Below are positions 1 through 8,245 of a DNA stretch of 26,474 bases, in pieces; within the stretch, counting starts at the first letter, position 1, and the number at the start of each line of letters is the position of its first letter. The notes beneath the pieces are model-generated. The model was not told the origin of the DNA, searched no databases, and saw only the letters and a list, made by a program, of their open reading frames with translations. The translations under genes and the position numbers were made by a program. This DNA comes from Rickettsiaceae bacterium (GTDB taxonomy: Bacteria > Pseudomonadota > Alphaproteobacteria > Rickettsiales > Rickettsiaceae), in contig JANQTT010000013.1 in assembly GCA_030731565.1 (NCBI GenBank), positions 1 through 26,474 of the forward strand. Reading direction: 5' to 3'.

Positions 1-1110
1 GGGTCATATTTTTCTAGTTTAATTCATAAAACTTTTAACTTATATGCATATGAAAGAAAAGAATCCTGGATTGGTGGATGGACTTTGCTTTATTGGGGCT
101 GGTGGGTATCATGGTCTCCTTTTGTAGCAATGTTTATTGCACGTATTTCAAAGGGAAGAACGGTTAGAGAGTTTATGCTCGGTGTTTTATTTACCCCTAC
201 AATATTTACTTTTTTGTGGATGACTATTTTTGGAAATTCAGCAATTTCTATAGCAATTAGTAATGAAGGAAGTGTGTTAATAGATGCTGTAAACAACGAT
301 ATTACTATTGCGCTTTTTAAGTTTCTTGAATTTTTTCCTTTTACCCCAATATTATCTTTTCTTGGAGTGATATTAATTATAACTTTCTTTGTGAGTTCTG
401 CAGACTCTGGGGCATTAGTGATAACTACCCTTGCTACTAATGGAGAAGAAGATCCACCAATATGGCAAAAAATATTATGGTCATCTGTTATCGCATTAGT
501 TGCTTCTACTTTGCTATTAGCTGGCGGGATAAACGCCCTTCAAACTATGACCATTATAACAGCTTCGCCGGTTCTGGTCGTAATTCTTATGGGAGCTTTT
601 TGTCTAATTAAATCTCTGAGAGAAGATGTATTGCTTCAAATATCTGTAAAGCAGCATAATACAGTGTTGCAATACTCTAATGCAAGCTCAACTTGGCGAG
701 AAAGGCTCCAATCTCTTGTCATGCACCCCCAAAAGAAAGAAGTTGCAAACTTTATAAACAATATTGTAGTGCCAGCATTAGAAGAATTGGCAGAAGAAAT
801 GAATGTCTTAGGTATGAATTCATCTTTAGAAAGGTCTAATATTGATTCTATTGTTTTAAAAGTAGAAAAAGAAGAAGCTGAAGATTTTTATTACGAAATA
901 AATGTTAGAAAATATGAGGTCCCCGAATACTCTATTGTTAGCAATGAAAAATTCTACAGGGCAGAAGTTTTTTTACTAAGTGGCGGGCAAGGGTACGATG
1001 TTTTTGGTTATACTAAACAACAAATAATTGCAGATGCATTAACCCAGTATGAAAAGCATGTCCATTTCTTGCACCAATCAATAGGAGAGAAATGTTCTCG
1101 CGAAAAATAA
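1..1110 (+). CDS. BCCT-family betaine/choline transporter, BetT-like (5' end missing)
   Basis: The frame is open from base 1, so the gene starts before the window; the first possible internal start (TTG at 85) lies inside a conserved region and is not a real start. The visible part begins near the BCCT signature (tryptophan-rich YWGWWVSWSPFVAMFIARIS), followed by several hydrophobic segments up to about residue 205 and then a soluble tail of about 165 residues. BCCT carriers import quaternary amines such as choline or glycine betaine across the inner membrane, driven by Na+ or H+. The long tail, with a late DALTQYEKHVHFLHQ motif, resembles BetT-type carriers, whose C-terminal domain takes part in osmotic sensing. 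Substrate is inferred. It converges on fliE with only 12 bp between, and no terminator hairpin is visible there. Confidence 0.88.
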   Translation, partial: GSYFSSLIHKTFNLYAYERKESWIGGWTLLYWGWWVSWSPFVAMFIARISKGRTVREFMLGVLFTPTIFTFLWMTIFGNSAISIAISNEGSVLIDAVNNDITIALFKFLEFFPFTPILSFLGVILIITFFVSSADSGALVITTLATNGEEDPPIWQKILWSSVIALVASTLLLAGGINALQTMTIITASPVLVVILMGAFCLIKSLREDVLLQISVKQHNTVLQYSNASSTWRERLQSLVMHPQKKEVANFINNIVVPALEELAEEMNVLGMNSSLERSNIDSIVLKVEKEEAEDFYYEINVRKYEVPEYSIVSNEKFYRAEVFLLSGGQGYDVFGYTKQQIIADALTQYEKHVHFLHQSIGEKCSREK

Positions 1111-1122
1111 TGCCATTTTTCA

Positions 1123-1560
1123 CTACATACTCATGTTCATTACTTTATCGAATGCTTCAAGGAATTTGTCACGTCCTTTAACCATTGCTTCCATGGTGTT
1201 TTTGGCTTCCGTAGTAGCTGTAAGTAACTCTATAAGGGAAGCCTCGCCTATAAGAGATTTTCTGGCAGTTTGTTCATGATTTGATACAGAATTTCTGATA
1301 GCGTTTACTGTATTTCCAACAATCCCACTAGATATCCCATTAGCGGGAACAGAAAAAGAGGTCTCTCCTTGTTTTGCCCCTTGAATGCGGCTTAAAATTT
1401 GGTCAGGACTCATATTTGCAAAACTATTAAACTGCTTTTCAACGGTGTTATGAAATGACACAGCCCTGTTTATTGGTGTCTCTGCAACTTCTAGCTTCGG
1501 TCTATCTTGAATTTGTGCATAACTTTGCTGAGCTAATAATCCAACGCTATCTACTGTCAT
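1123..1560 (-). CDS. fliE: Flagellar hook-basal body protein FliE
   Basis: FliE joins the MS ring to the proximal rod of the flagellar basal body. The protein is 145 residues, a little longer than usual. Its C-terminal half carries the family pattern: a helix with SLIELLTATTEAKNTMEAM followed by the terminal stretch ending in FDKVMNMSM, matching the usual region in which a conserved helix is followed by a short Met-rich end. The N-terminal ~60 residues are poorly conserved, as expected for the family. It is the third gene of flgB-flgC-fliE, starting 2 bp after the flgC stop, the standard gene order in alphaproteobacteria. fliQ, which often follows, is absent; the next gene is the convergent BCCT carrier. 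Confidence 0.85.
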   Translation of the reverse strand: MTVDSVGLLAQQSYAQIQDRPKLEVAETPINRAVSFHNTVEKQFNSFANMSPDQILSRIQGAKQGETSFSVPANGISSGIVGNTVNAIRNSVSNHEQTARKSLIGEASLIELLTATTEAKNTMEAMVKGRDKFLEAFDKVMNMSM

Positions 1561-1562
1561 AA

Positions 1563-2042
1563 TTATCTACCTATTGCATCGATTGTTTTTTGAGTTAAAG
1601 AACCAGTAACTTCCATAACGCCTAGATTTGCTTCATAACCACGCTGGGCTTCTGCGGCATCCGCGCGTTCTATTTCTCTGGTAATATTAGGATATTTTAC
1701 ATAGCCTTCTGCATTGGCCGCTGGATGATGTGGGTCAAATTTTATAATAAAATCAGAATTATCCACATCTACTTTTTTTGTACTAATTACGTTCGCGCCA
1801 ATTTTTTTATTATATTTATTTTCAGCAAAAATAACCTTTCTTCGATAAGCATCAGCTCCAGGAGTTGCGCCAGTTGAGTCTTCGTTGGCAATATTTTCAG
1901 CTGCAATTTTCAAGCGCTCTGATTGAAACCGTGCTCCATGCCTTGCAATTGCGGAAGCTTTTTTTAGGTCATCGGCAAAAATAGTTAAAGGAGTCTGGGC
2001 TCCAATTAAAATCGCGATGATAATACCAAAAAACTTATTCAT
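1563..2042 (-). CDS. flgC: Flagellar basal-body rod protein FlgC with an apparent Sec signal peptide
   Basis: FlgC is a proximal-rod subunit. Family features are clear: the N-terminal rod motif (ERLKIAAENIANEDSTGATP), then AYRRKVIF, a VKYPNI segment, and the C-terminal helix RGYEANLGVMEVTGSLTQKT that polymerises in the rod. Unusually, about 24 residues precede the normal start: a short basic N-terminus (MNKFF), a hydrophobic core, and an Ala before DD that fits a signal peptidase I site. FlgC is normally exported through the flagellar type III apparatus without such a leader. I chose the ATG at 2042, one base after the flgB stop; a TTG at 2054 in the same frame would add four residues. I saw no in-frame ATG, GTG or TTG between the leader and the rod motif, so the leader is hard to explain as a wrong start. 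Confidence 0.87.
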   Translation of the reverse strand: MNKFFGIIIAILIGAQTPLTIFADDLKKASAIARHGARFQSERLKIAAENIANEDSTGATPGADAYRRKVIFAENKYNKKIGANVISTKKVDVDNSDFIIKFDPHHPAANAEGYVKYPNITREIERADAAEAQRGYEANLGVMEVTGSLTQKTIDAIGR

Positions 2043-2043
2043 A

Positions 2044-2580
2044 TTATTTACCAACTACCGTTCCGTATAGCGAATTTAACGTAGCATAACCTTTGACTGC
2101 AACATTATAGTCATTTTTATTTTGCGAAATTTTAGACATCTGCTGGGCCATCGAAACATTATTTCCATTCTTTTTTATTTCATATGGATCTTTTAGCTTG
2201 TGGCTAGAAAATTTTTTATCTGAACCCTTACTCCCGCTGATATGTTTTGATGATGTTCTGGCTAAGACGACTTTCTTTGAAGTTCCTCCTTTCCCGAGGA
2301 GATCATTAAATTCATCCGGCATTTCCACTTCATCAGCTTTATAACCAGGCGTATTAACATTTGCAACGTTTTGCGCTAAAGTTTTATGACGAAATGCACT
2401 TAGTTCTAAGTAAGATTTAAACAAATCATTAGTACGATATTTTTTTACCTCGCGCATATCTGGCTTGTACAGGGCGATATGGTTAGAGGGTTGTTTTGCT
2501 TCCGCAGAAACAGAAAGAAATGCAACTAATATGATTAAAATTGATCTCACAAATAATACCGCAAATTTCGCTAGTTTCAT
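2044..2580 (-). CDS. flgB: Flagellar basal-body rod protein FlgB with an apparent Sec signal peptide
   Basis: FlgB is the most membrane-proximal rod subunit. The family core begins near residue 52 (LFKSYLELSAFRHKTLAQNV followed by ANVNTPGYKADE) and ends with the helix containing NNVSMAQQMSKISQNKNDY. The ~50 residues before the core are not typical: residues 1-28 have a basic start (MKLAKF), a long hydrophobic run and an SAEA ending that is a near-ideal signal peptidase I site, followed by ~24 linker residues. Starting at Met42 would give the usual ~137 residues, but I see no ribosome binding site there, and the leader is in frame and well formed. The neighbouring flgC has a comparable leader. 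First gene of the operon; the 221-bp gap to the divergent nuoA must hold both promoters. Confidence 0.86.
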   Translation of the reverse strand: MKLAKFAVLFVRSILIILVAFLSVSAEAKQPSNHIALYKPDMREVKKYRTNDLFKSYLELSAFRHKTLAQNVANVNTPGYKADEVEMPDEFNDLLGKGGTSKKVVLARTSSKHISGSKGSDKKFSSHKLKDPYEIKKNGNNVSMAQQMSKISQNKNDYNVAVKGYATLNSLYGTVVGK

Positions 2581-2801
2581 AATTTCACGTTAACGCGAAT
2601 TATTGTAACTTAAGATAAAATATTTAACAAATAATTTTTATATTTTTATGTGAATTTATACAGTAAATTTTGGAAATTTTTTGTTAAAAAGTTACTAATT
2701 TCTATGGAATGGCAAAACTTTGCTATTTTCGCGTTGATAAATTTTGGGTTTTAGTGTAGCTAATTAATGTATAAACGCTAAAAAATAATAAAAAATAGAA
2801 T

Positions 2802-3176
2802 ATGCTGCACAATACTGCAATACTTGCTGAATACTTGCCAATAGCCATTTTTTTGGGGATTGCAACGTTATTGTCAGTAATCATTATGGTATTGCCTAAA
2901 ATCTTGGCAAAAGAAACTCCCCAAAAAGATAAATTATCGGGGTATGAATGTGGATTCGAGCCTTTTGATGATGCAAGAGGACAATTTGATATTCGTTTCT
3001 ATTTAGTTGCTATTTTGTTTATCATTTTTGATTTAGAGGTAGCTTTTTTGATACCTTGGGCAATAAACCTAAAAGCTATTGGTCAATTTGGCTTTTGGTC
3101 GATGATGGTTTTTTTACTTGTACTTACCGTTGGGTTTATTTACGAATGGAAAAAAGGAGCTCTTGATTGGGAATAA
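2802..3176 (+). CDS. nuoA: NADH-quinone oxidoreductase subunit A
   Basis: NuoA is a small membrane subunit of respiratory complex I, lying at the junction of the membrane and peripheral arms. The 124-residue protein has three hydrophobic segments (about residues 12-34, 66-86 and 95-115). The loop after the first segment carries the family signature [20 protein letters not shown], including the conserved Cys, which belongs to the quinone-channel region. Length and topology are normal. It heads a plus-strand run nuoA-B-C-D-E; nuoB starts 15 bp downstream. A possible but weak promoter (TTGATA at 2734, 17-bp spacing, poor -10) lies upstream. Confidence 0.96.
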   Translation: MLHNTAILAEYLPIAIFLGIATLLSVIIMVLPKILAKETPQKDKLSGYECGFEPFDDARGQFDIRFYLVAILFIIFDLEVAFLIPWAINLKAIGQFGFWSMMVFLLVLTVGFIYEWKKGALDWE

Positions 3177-3191
3177 TTTAGAGAAAGTTTT

Positions 3192-3698
3192 ATGGAAAAT
3201 ATGTTGAAAAATCAAGATGAACTCTTTAAACAAGAAATTTCCAATAGAGGGTTTGTAATCACAAAAGTTGATGACTTAATCGGCTGGGCAAGGGCTAATT
3301 CTTTGTGGCCAATGACGTTTGGTTTGGCTTGCTGCGCTGTAGAAATGATGCAAGCAGCAGCTAGTAGGTATGATATGGATAGATTCGGTTTTCTTTTTCG
3401 GCCAAGCCCAAGACAAGCAGATCTTATGATTGTCGCTGGTACACTTACGAATAAAATGGCTCCTGCGATGCGCAAAGTTTATGATCAAATGGCTGATCCA
3501 AAATATGTTATATCGATGGGAAGCTGCGCTAATGGAGGTGGTTATTATCATTATTCTTATTCTGTTGTAAGAGGATGCGATCGCGTTGTACCAGTTGATG
3601 TATATGTTCCTGGATGCCCCCCAACGGCTGAAGCTCTGATATATGGCCTTATGCAATTACAGCGCAAAATTAAACGAACAAGTAAATTTAAGGGGTAA
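3192..3698 (+). CDS. nuoB: NADH-quinone oxidoreductase subunit B
   Basis: NuoB carries the terminal [4Fe-4S] cluster N2, which passes electrons to quinone in complex I. All four ligands are present: the tandem cysteines Cys47-Cys48 in [11 protein letters not shown], Cys112 in MGSCANGGG and Cys142 in [11 protein letters not shown]. The 168-residue length is typical. A GAGAAAG-like ribosome binding site precedes the start. nuoC begins 2 bp after its stop, consistent with one transcript and translational coupling. The N-terminal ~20 residues are variable in the family and look normal here. Confidence 0.97.
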   Translation: MENMLKNQDELFKQEISNRGFVITKVDDLIGWARANSLWPMTFGLACCAVEMMQAAASRYDMDRFGFLFRPSPRQADLMIVAGTLTNKMAPAMRKVYDQMADPKYVISMGSCANGGGYYHYSYSVVRGCDRVVPVDVYVPGCPPTAEALIYGLMQLQRKIKRTSKFKG

Positions 3699-3700
3699 TA

Positions 3701-4297
3701 ATGGATTTTACGCATATTATTGAAAAATTTGCTAAAGATAATAATTTGGATCTTACCCCAATTCAAATTGAAGGATTTACTGCGTATAAAACATCAAGAG
3801 ATGGGTTGAATTCGCTGTTGAAATTTGCGAAAGAAAGCAAGGATTTACGCTTTACAATTCTAACGGATTTATTTGCCGCTGACTTTCCAGCGCGGCTAAA
3901 TAGATTTGAAGTTGTTTATAGCCTTTTAAGCTTAAAACTGAATAAAAGGTTACTATTTAAAATTGAAGTAGATGAAGAACAGTCACCTTTTTCTATTGCG
4001 AATTTGTTCAGCGCCGCATGTTGGTATGAACGGGAAGCTTTTGATATGTTTGGTATCAATTTTGATGGATGTCCTGACTTGCGTAGAATTTTAACAGATT
4101 ATAGTTTTGTTGGCCATCCTTTGCGTAAAGACTTTCCGCTGACTGGGCATTTGCAGATAAAATACGATGAAAAACTAGAGAAAGTAGTATATGAACCTGT
4201 GTTGCTTGAGCAAGAATTTAGAAACTTTGATTTTTCTTCACCTTGGCAAGGACCGGGCAAGTATAAACTCCCTGGCGACGAGAAAGCAACAAAATAG
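3701..4297 (+). CDS. nuoC: NADH-quinone oxidoreductase subunit C (30 kDa)
   Basis: NuoC is a peripheral-arm subunit of complex I that packs against NuoB and NuoD. The 198-residue protein has the expected central section (SAACWYEREAFDMFGINFDG) and the family signature LRRILTDYSFVGHPLRKDFP leading into LTGH. It is a separate gene rather than the NuoCD fusion seen in some gammaproteobacteria, in line with alphaproteobacterial and mitochondrial organisation. It lies 2 bp after nuoB and 15 bp before nuoD. Confidence 0.96.
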   Translation: MDFTHIIEKFAKDNNLDLTPIQIEGFTAYKTSRDGLNSLLKFAKESKDLRFTILTDLFAADFPARLNRFEVVYSLLSLKLNKRLLFKIEVDEEQSPFSIANLFSAACWYEREAFDMFGINFDGCPDLRRILTDYSFVGHPLRKDFPLTGHLQIKYDEKLEKVVYEPVLLEQEFRNFDFSSPWQGPGKYKLPGDEKATK

Positions 4298-4312
4298 GGC
4301 CTAAAAGAAATT

Positions 4313-5506
4313 ATGGAAGAAGAGACAAAAAACAACTCTAAAAGAAAAACGACTACCATTAATTTTGGACCTCAACATCCTGCGGCTCATGGCGTGTTGC
4401 GCCTTATTTTAGAAATGGATGGGGAGGTGATTAATAAATCTGATCCTCATATTGGCCTGCTACATAGAGGTACTGAAAAGCTAATTGAGCATAAAACCTA
4501 TGCACAAGCTGTCCCTTATTTCGATCGTCTGGACTATGTATCACCAATGTGCCAGGAGCACGCATATGCGCTTACTGTTGAGAAATTATTAAATTGTGAA
4601 GTACCAAAGCGCGCACAATACATAAGGGTTCTATTTTCTGAACTTACTAGAATACTTAATCATACAATGAATATTGGTACTCAGGCTGTTGATCTTGGTG
4701 CAACAACCCCGCTATTATGGCTTTTTGAAGAGCGCGAAAAAATAATGGAATTTTACGAACGCGTTTCCGGATCGCGTATGCATGCGAATTATTTTAGGCC
4801 TGGAGGTGTTGCTCAAGATTTACCAGATGGTTTGCTTGAAGATATAGAGGTTTTTAACAATAATTATTTAAAAATTTTAGCGGATGTTGAAACGCTTTTA
4901 AATAACAATAGAATATGGAAACAAAGGCTTGTTGGGGTTGGGGTGGTAAGTCAAAAACAAGCAATGGATTGGGGCTTTTCAGGACCAATGCTTCGAGGAT
5001 CTGGAATTGAATGGGATCTTCGTAAAAGTAATCCTTATGATGTATATAATGAACTTGATTTTGATGTTCCAGTTGGAACGCAAGGTGATTGCTATGATAG
5101 ATATCTAGTTCGCGTTGAAGAAATGTATCAATCCGTTAAGATTATCAATCAATGTCTTCGTAAAATTCCAAAAGGTCCAGTCAAATCGATAGATTCAAAA
5201 ATAACTCCTCCAACAAGATCAGAAATGAAAGAGTCTATGGAAGCGATGATACATCATTTCAAATTATATACAGAAGGATATAACGTGCCTGCAGGAGAGG
5301 CATATGGGGTAGTAGAAGCTCCAAAAGGAGAATTTGGTGTCTATTTATATTCCGATGGCTCAAATAAACCATATAGGTGCAGGATAAAAGCTCCAGGTTT
5401 TGCGCATTTACAAGGGCTGGATTTTATGGCAAAAGGCCATTTAATGGCAGACGTAGTTTCAATTATTTCTAGTTTAGATATAGTATTTGGAGAAGTTGAT
5501 AGATGA
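4313..5506 (+). CDS. nuoD: NADH-quinone oxidoreductase subunit D (49 kDa)
   Basis: NuoD forms, with NuoB, the quinone-binding pocket of complex I and is related to the large subunit of [NiFe] hydrogenases. The signature [20 protein letters not shown] sits near residue 16, followed by [12 protein letters not shown] and [20 protein letters not shown]. The C-terminal half holds the [15 protein letters not shown] and [14 protein letters not shown] motifs. Length (397 residues) is normal. Its TGA stop overlaps the start of nuoE as ATGA, so the two are translationally coupled. Confidence 0.97.
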   Translation: MEEETKNNSKRKTTTINFGPQHPAAHGVLRLILEMDGEVINKSDPHIGLLHRGTEKLIEHKTYAQAVPYFDRLDYVSPMCQEHAYALTVEKLLNCEVPKRAQYIRVLFSELTRILNHTMNIGTQAVDLGATTPLLWLFEEREKIMEFYERVSGSRMHANYFRPGGVAQDLPDGLLEDIEVFNNNYLKILADVETLLNNNRIWKQRLVGVGVVSQKQAMDWGFSGPMLRGSGIEWDLRKSNPYDVYNELDFDVPVGTQGDCYDRYLVRVEEMYQSVKIINQCLRKIPKGPVKSIDSKITPPTRSEMKESMEAMIHHFKLYTEGYNVPAGEAYGVVEAPKGEFGVYLYSDGSNKPYRCRIKAPGFAHLQGLDFMAKGHLMADVVSIISSLDIVFGEVDR

Positions 5507-6009
5507 CAAGCGAAAAACAATTTTCCTTTAACAAAGAAAATCTGAAAAAAGCGCAAGAAATAATTGCAAAATATCCAGATGGCAGACAAAAAAGTGCTAT
5601 GTTGCATCTTTTAAATATTTCTCAATAACAAAACGGTGGGTGGCTTTCTGTTCCTGCGATGGAGTATGTAGCAAATTATATTTCAGAACCATATATGCGT
5701 GTATATGAAGTGGCTACATTTTATACGATGTACAATCTTAAACCTGTTGGAAAATACCATATTCAAGTATGTGGAACTACTCCTTGCTGGTTAAGAGGAG
5801 CGGCCGAAGTAATGAAAACCTGTGAAAAACTGACAGGGGTAAATTGCGGGGAAACATCGAAAGACGGAATGTTTACAATCTCTGAGGTTGAGTGTTTGGG
5901 AGCTTGTGTAAATGCTCCGATTGTGCAAATTAACGATGATTATTATGAAGATTTGGACTCAAAAAAATTAGAAGATTTAATAAAAAAATTAAAAGCAAAA
6001 AAAGCGTAA
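5503..6009 (+). pseudogene. nuoE: NADH-quinone oxidoreductase subunit E interrupted by an in-frame TAA
   Basis: NuoE (24 kDa, thioredoxin-like) carries the [2Fe-2S] cluster N1a in the NADH-oxidising module of complex I. The frame starts at ATG 5503, overlapping the nuoD stop by 4 bases, and reads 41 sense codons to a TAA at 5626-5628. It then continues in the same frame for another 126 codons. The stop falls inside a conserved patch where relatives have an AQ-x-QNGGW pattern, so one amino-acid codon has apparently become TAA. Cluster ligands Cys90, Cys95, Cys131 and Cys135 (numbered across the stop) are intact, and the total of 168 codons is normal. Restart at ATG 5659 would give a 116-residue piece without the N-terminal helices, and no good ribosome binding site precedes it. 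Nonsense mutation, readthrough and sequencing error are all possible. Confidence 0.85.
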
Positions 6010-6090
6010 TATTATGTCTTTAACTTTAAATATTACTACTATGTTGGTTAGTTGTTCTACATAACTACTGCCGTCCTGAAACAAGTGGAT

Positions 6091-6254
6091 TTGTTGCATG
6101 GATGGTTTTTGGATTGTATCCGAGTCATCCTGAATTTATTTCAGGATCTCAAGAAGACGCGTTATATTGCAAGAAGATGCTAAAAACAAGTTCAGCATGA
6201 CTATAAAGTGAAAGTAAAGAGGAAAATTTTATTATAAGCCGAGCCATGCAACAA
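6091..6254. repeat. Nested palindromic region between nuoE and the next gene
   Basis: The 333-bp gene-free gap 6010-6342 is repeat-derived. An 11-bp perfect inverted repeat (TTGTTGCATGG at 6091-6101 and its complement at 6244-6254) encloses a smaller palindromic repeat (6124-6201). Outside it, CCTGAAACAAG at 6075 and AACAAGTTCAGAATGAC near 6261 resemble the inner repeat's termini, which suggests repeats inserted into repeats. I see no coding sequence or terminator with a U-tract here. Confidence 0.6.
6124..6201. repeat. Palindromic repeat family P1, copy A
   Basis: A 78-bp element bounded by GTCAT and ATGAC. It opens with a perfect 8-bp hairpin (ATCCTGAA at 6127-6134 with TTCAGGAT at 6140-6147) and contains TTATATTGC. 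A second copy at 21062-21140 shares the start, the hairpin position, the following ATCTCA..GAAGA and TTATATTGC. The two loci are about 15 kb apart, so this is a dispersed family. Confidence 0.75.
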
Positions 6255-6342
6255 TTCCAAACAAGTTCAGAATGACGTGACGGTGGGTTGTAGTGTCTAT
6301 ATTTAGTTAAGAATGCCTAATATAAAACCTTAGGAAATAAAT

Positions 6343-6984
6343 ATGAAAAAAATAATATTTACAATATTAATTTCAACTTTGATAACAGCGAATGCCTTTG
6401 CTAAGTTTGCAAGTAATGGTTTCTTAGTTGAAGAAAAAACTCTCGACTTTTCACATACAATTCGCTCAAATGTATGTGAAGGTGCTATTGGATATCCAGT
6501 ATTATCAAATAGCAGCGAAGAATTAATTATGCAAATTAATGATGAGATTCACGACTTTATTGAATTGTATGCAGTATGTAATCAGAATCCAAACAGTCCT
6601 TTTTCTGTAAAGTTTGATATACCAGAATCAGGTACTAAAGAATATTTTAGCATTAGATGGATAACAGAAAAAAATGATAAACCATGGCGCATCGATGTTT
6701 TAACTTTTAATAGGGATACAGGGGCGCTGCTTGATTTAAACGATGTCTTTAATATGCTGAGCAATAATATGATGGGCGAAATAATTAAACTTTCAGATGG
6801 GCACCTTTCAAGATCTTCTAAATGGGATAAATTTGTAGAGAAAATTGAAAAAAGAGATATTCAATTTTATATTGAAAAAGGACAATGGTTTCTTATATTT
6901 AATGCTACCCCAAATCGTCAAACTGTAGTGGATGTAAAAATTCCAGAATATTTCTTAAAAGGGGGAGACCATGATCGCGGATAA
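6343..6984 (+). CDS. Secreted protein of unknown function inside the nuo operon (DUF3298/RsiV-like?)
   Basis: A 213-residue protein with a good signal peptide: basic MKKI, a hydrophobic core and ANAFA as a signal peptidase I site after residue 20. It is therefore predicted to be periplasmic. Two cysteines (Cys45 and Cys79) could form a disulfide. The pattern of a YPVL segment, a later [15 protein letters not shown] stretch and a terminal VKIPEYFL recalls the DUF3298/RsiV-type fold, but this rests on memory of the pattern only. It lies between nuoE and nuoF; its last 14 bases overlap the nuoF start, so the genes are probably translationally coupled. A role in complex I assembly cannot be claimed from sequence alone. 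Start ATG 6343 follows a TAGGAAAT ribosome binding site. Confidence 0.75.
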   Translation: MKKIIFTILISTLITANAFAKFASNGFLVEEKTLDFSHTIRSNVCEGAIGYPVLSNSSEELIMQINDEIHDFIELYAVCNQNPNSPFSVKFDIPESGTKEYFSIRWITEKNDKPWRIDVLTFNRDTGALLDLNDVFNMLSNNMMGEIIKLSDGHLSRSSKWDKFVEKIEKRDIQFYIEKGQWFLIFNATPNRQTVVDVKIPEYFLKGGDHDRG

Positions 6985-8236
6985 AGATAAAATTTTTACC
7001 AATTTATACGGCAAAGAATCTCCAGGCTTGGAAGCTGCACAAAAACGAGGTGATTGGGATAGTACTAAAAGCTTAATCAAAAAAGGCCGTGATTGGATAG
7101 TTGAACAAGTAAAAAACTCTGGCCTAAGGGGGCGAGGCGGTGCTGGGTTTTCGACTGGAATGAAGTGGTCTTTTATGCCAAAAGATCATCCAAAGCCTTC
7201 ATATTTGGTAGTTAATGCTGATGAGTCTGAGCCAGGTACCTGTAAAGATAGAGATATAATTAGATATGACCCACATAAACTAGTTGAAGGTTGTGTTTTA
7301 GCCAGCGTAGGTATTGGAGCGCATGTGTGTTATATATATATACGTGGTGAATTTTATAATGAAGCATTAGTCCTGCAAAATGCTATTGATGAGGCTTATG
7401 CTGCAAAACTAGTTGGAAAAAACGCATGTGGTTCTGGCTATGACATTGATATTTATTTACATAGAGGGGCCGGCGCATATATTTGCGGAGAGGAAACGGC
7501 GCTTCTTGAAAGCTTGGAAGGAAAAAAAGGCCAGCCACGTTTGAAGCCTCCATTTCCTGCTGGAGCTGGCCTATATGGCTGCCCAACTACTATTAATAAT
7601 GTAGAATCAATAGCCGTCGTGCCAACTATCCTGCGGCGCGGTGCTGAGTGGTTTGCTTCGCTTGGCAAAGAAAATAATACAGGAAGCAAACTATTTTGTA
7701 TTTCAGGACATGTGAATAAACCATGTAATGTAGAAGAAGAAATGGGAATTCCACTTAGGGAATTAATTGAAGAACACGCCGGAGGTATCCGCGGCGGTTG
7801 GGATAATTTAAAAGCCATTATTCCGGGCGGCTCATCAGTTCCTTTGATACCAAAAGATGTGTGCGAAACTGTCACCATGGATTTCGACTCTTTAAGGGAA
7901 GCTGGATCTGGGCTTGGCACGGGCGGACTAATTGTCATGGATCAATCAACTGATATCATTTTTGCAATCGCTCGTTTGAGTAAATTTTATATGCATGAAT
8001 CTTGCGGGCAATGTACGCCATGCAGAGAAGGTACTGGATGGATGTGGAGAGTAATGATGCGGTTAGTTCGAGGAGAGGCTAGAGTTGAAGAAATTGATGA
8101 GTTACTAGATGTCACTAAACAAGTTGAAGGACATACAATCTGCGCTCTTGGTGATGCTGCAGCTTGGCCTATACAAGGGTTAATTAGACATTTTCGAGAT
8201 GAAATTGTTGATAGAATTCATTCAAATAAAATTTAA
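6971..8236 (+). CDS. nuoF: NADH-quinone oxidoreductase subunit F (51 kDa, NADH-binding)
   Basis: NuoF oxidises NADH through FMN and holds [4Fe-4S] cluster N3. The nucleotide- and FMN-binding region [20 protein letters not shown] lies at about residues 49-68, with further conserved segments [16 protein letters not shown] and [15 protein letters not shown]. The cluster ligands are Cys345, Cys348 and Cys351 ([15 protein letters not shown]) and Cys391 (HTICALGDA). Length of 421 residues is normal. A strong GGGGGAG ribosome binding site sits 3-9 bases before ATG 6971, inside the end of the upstream gene. nuoG does not follow, so the remaining complex I genes must lie elsewhere. Confidence 0.97.
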   Translation: MIADKDKIFTNLYGKESPGLEAAQKRGDWDSTKSLIKKGRDWIVEQVKNSGLRGRGGAGFSTGMKWSFMPKDHPKPSYLVVNADESEPGTCKDRDIIRYDPHKLVEGCVLASVGIGAHVCYIYIRGEFYNEALVLQNAIDEAYAAKLVGKNACGSGYDIDIYLHRGAGAYICGEETALLESLEGKKGQPRLKPPFPAGAGLYGCPTTINNVESIAVVPTILRRGAEWFASLGKENNTGSKLFCISGHVNKPCNVEEEMGIPLRELIEEHAGGIRGGWDNLKAIIPGGSSVPLIPKDVCETVTMDFDSLREAGSGLGTGGLIVMDQSTDIIFAIARLSKFYMHESCGQCTPCREGTGWMWRVMMRLVRGEARVEEIDELLDVTKQVEGHTICALGDAAAWPIQGLIRHFRDEIVDRIHSNKI

Positions 8237-8245
8237 AGATTTTTT

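Noticed and set aside
3212..3656. Minus-strand open frames of 87 and 126 codons opposite nuoB
   Set aside because: They lie wholly antisense to a highly conserved gene and show no recognisable protein features; they are frame shadows.
6201..6213. TGACTATA near 6200 as another P2 repeat end
   Set aside because: Only the short core matches, with no partner arm; likely chance in AT-rich DNA.
7453..7938. A 161-codon minus-strand frame opposite nuoF
   Set aside because: Proline/serine-rich translation typical of an antisense shadow of a conserved gene; no ribosome binding site.
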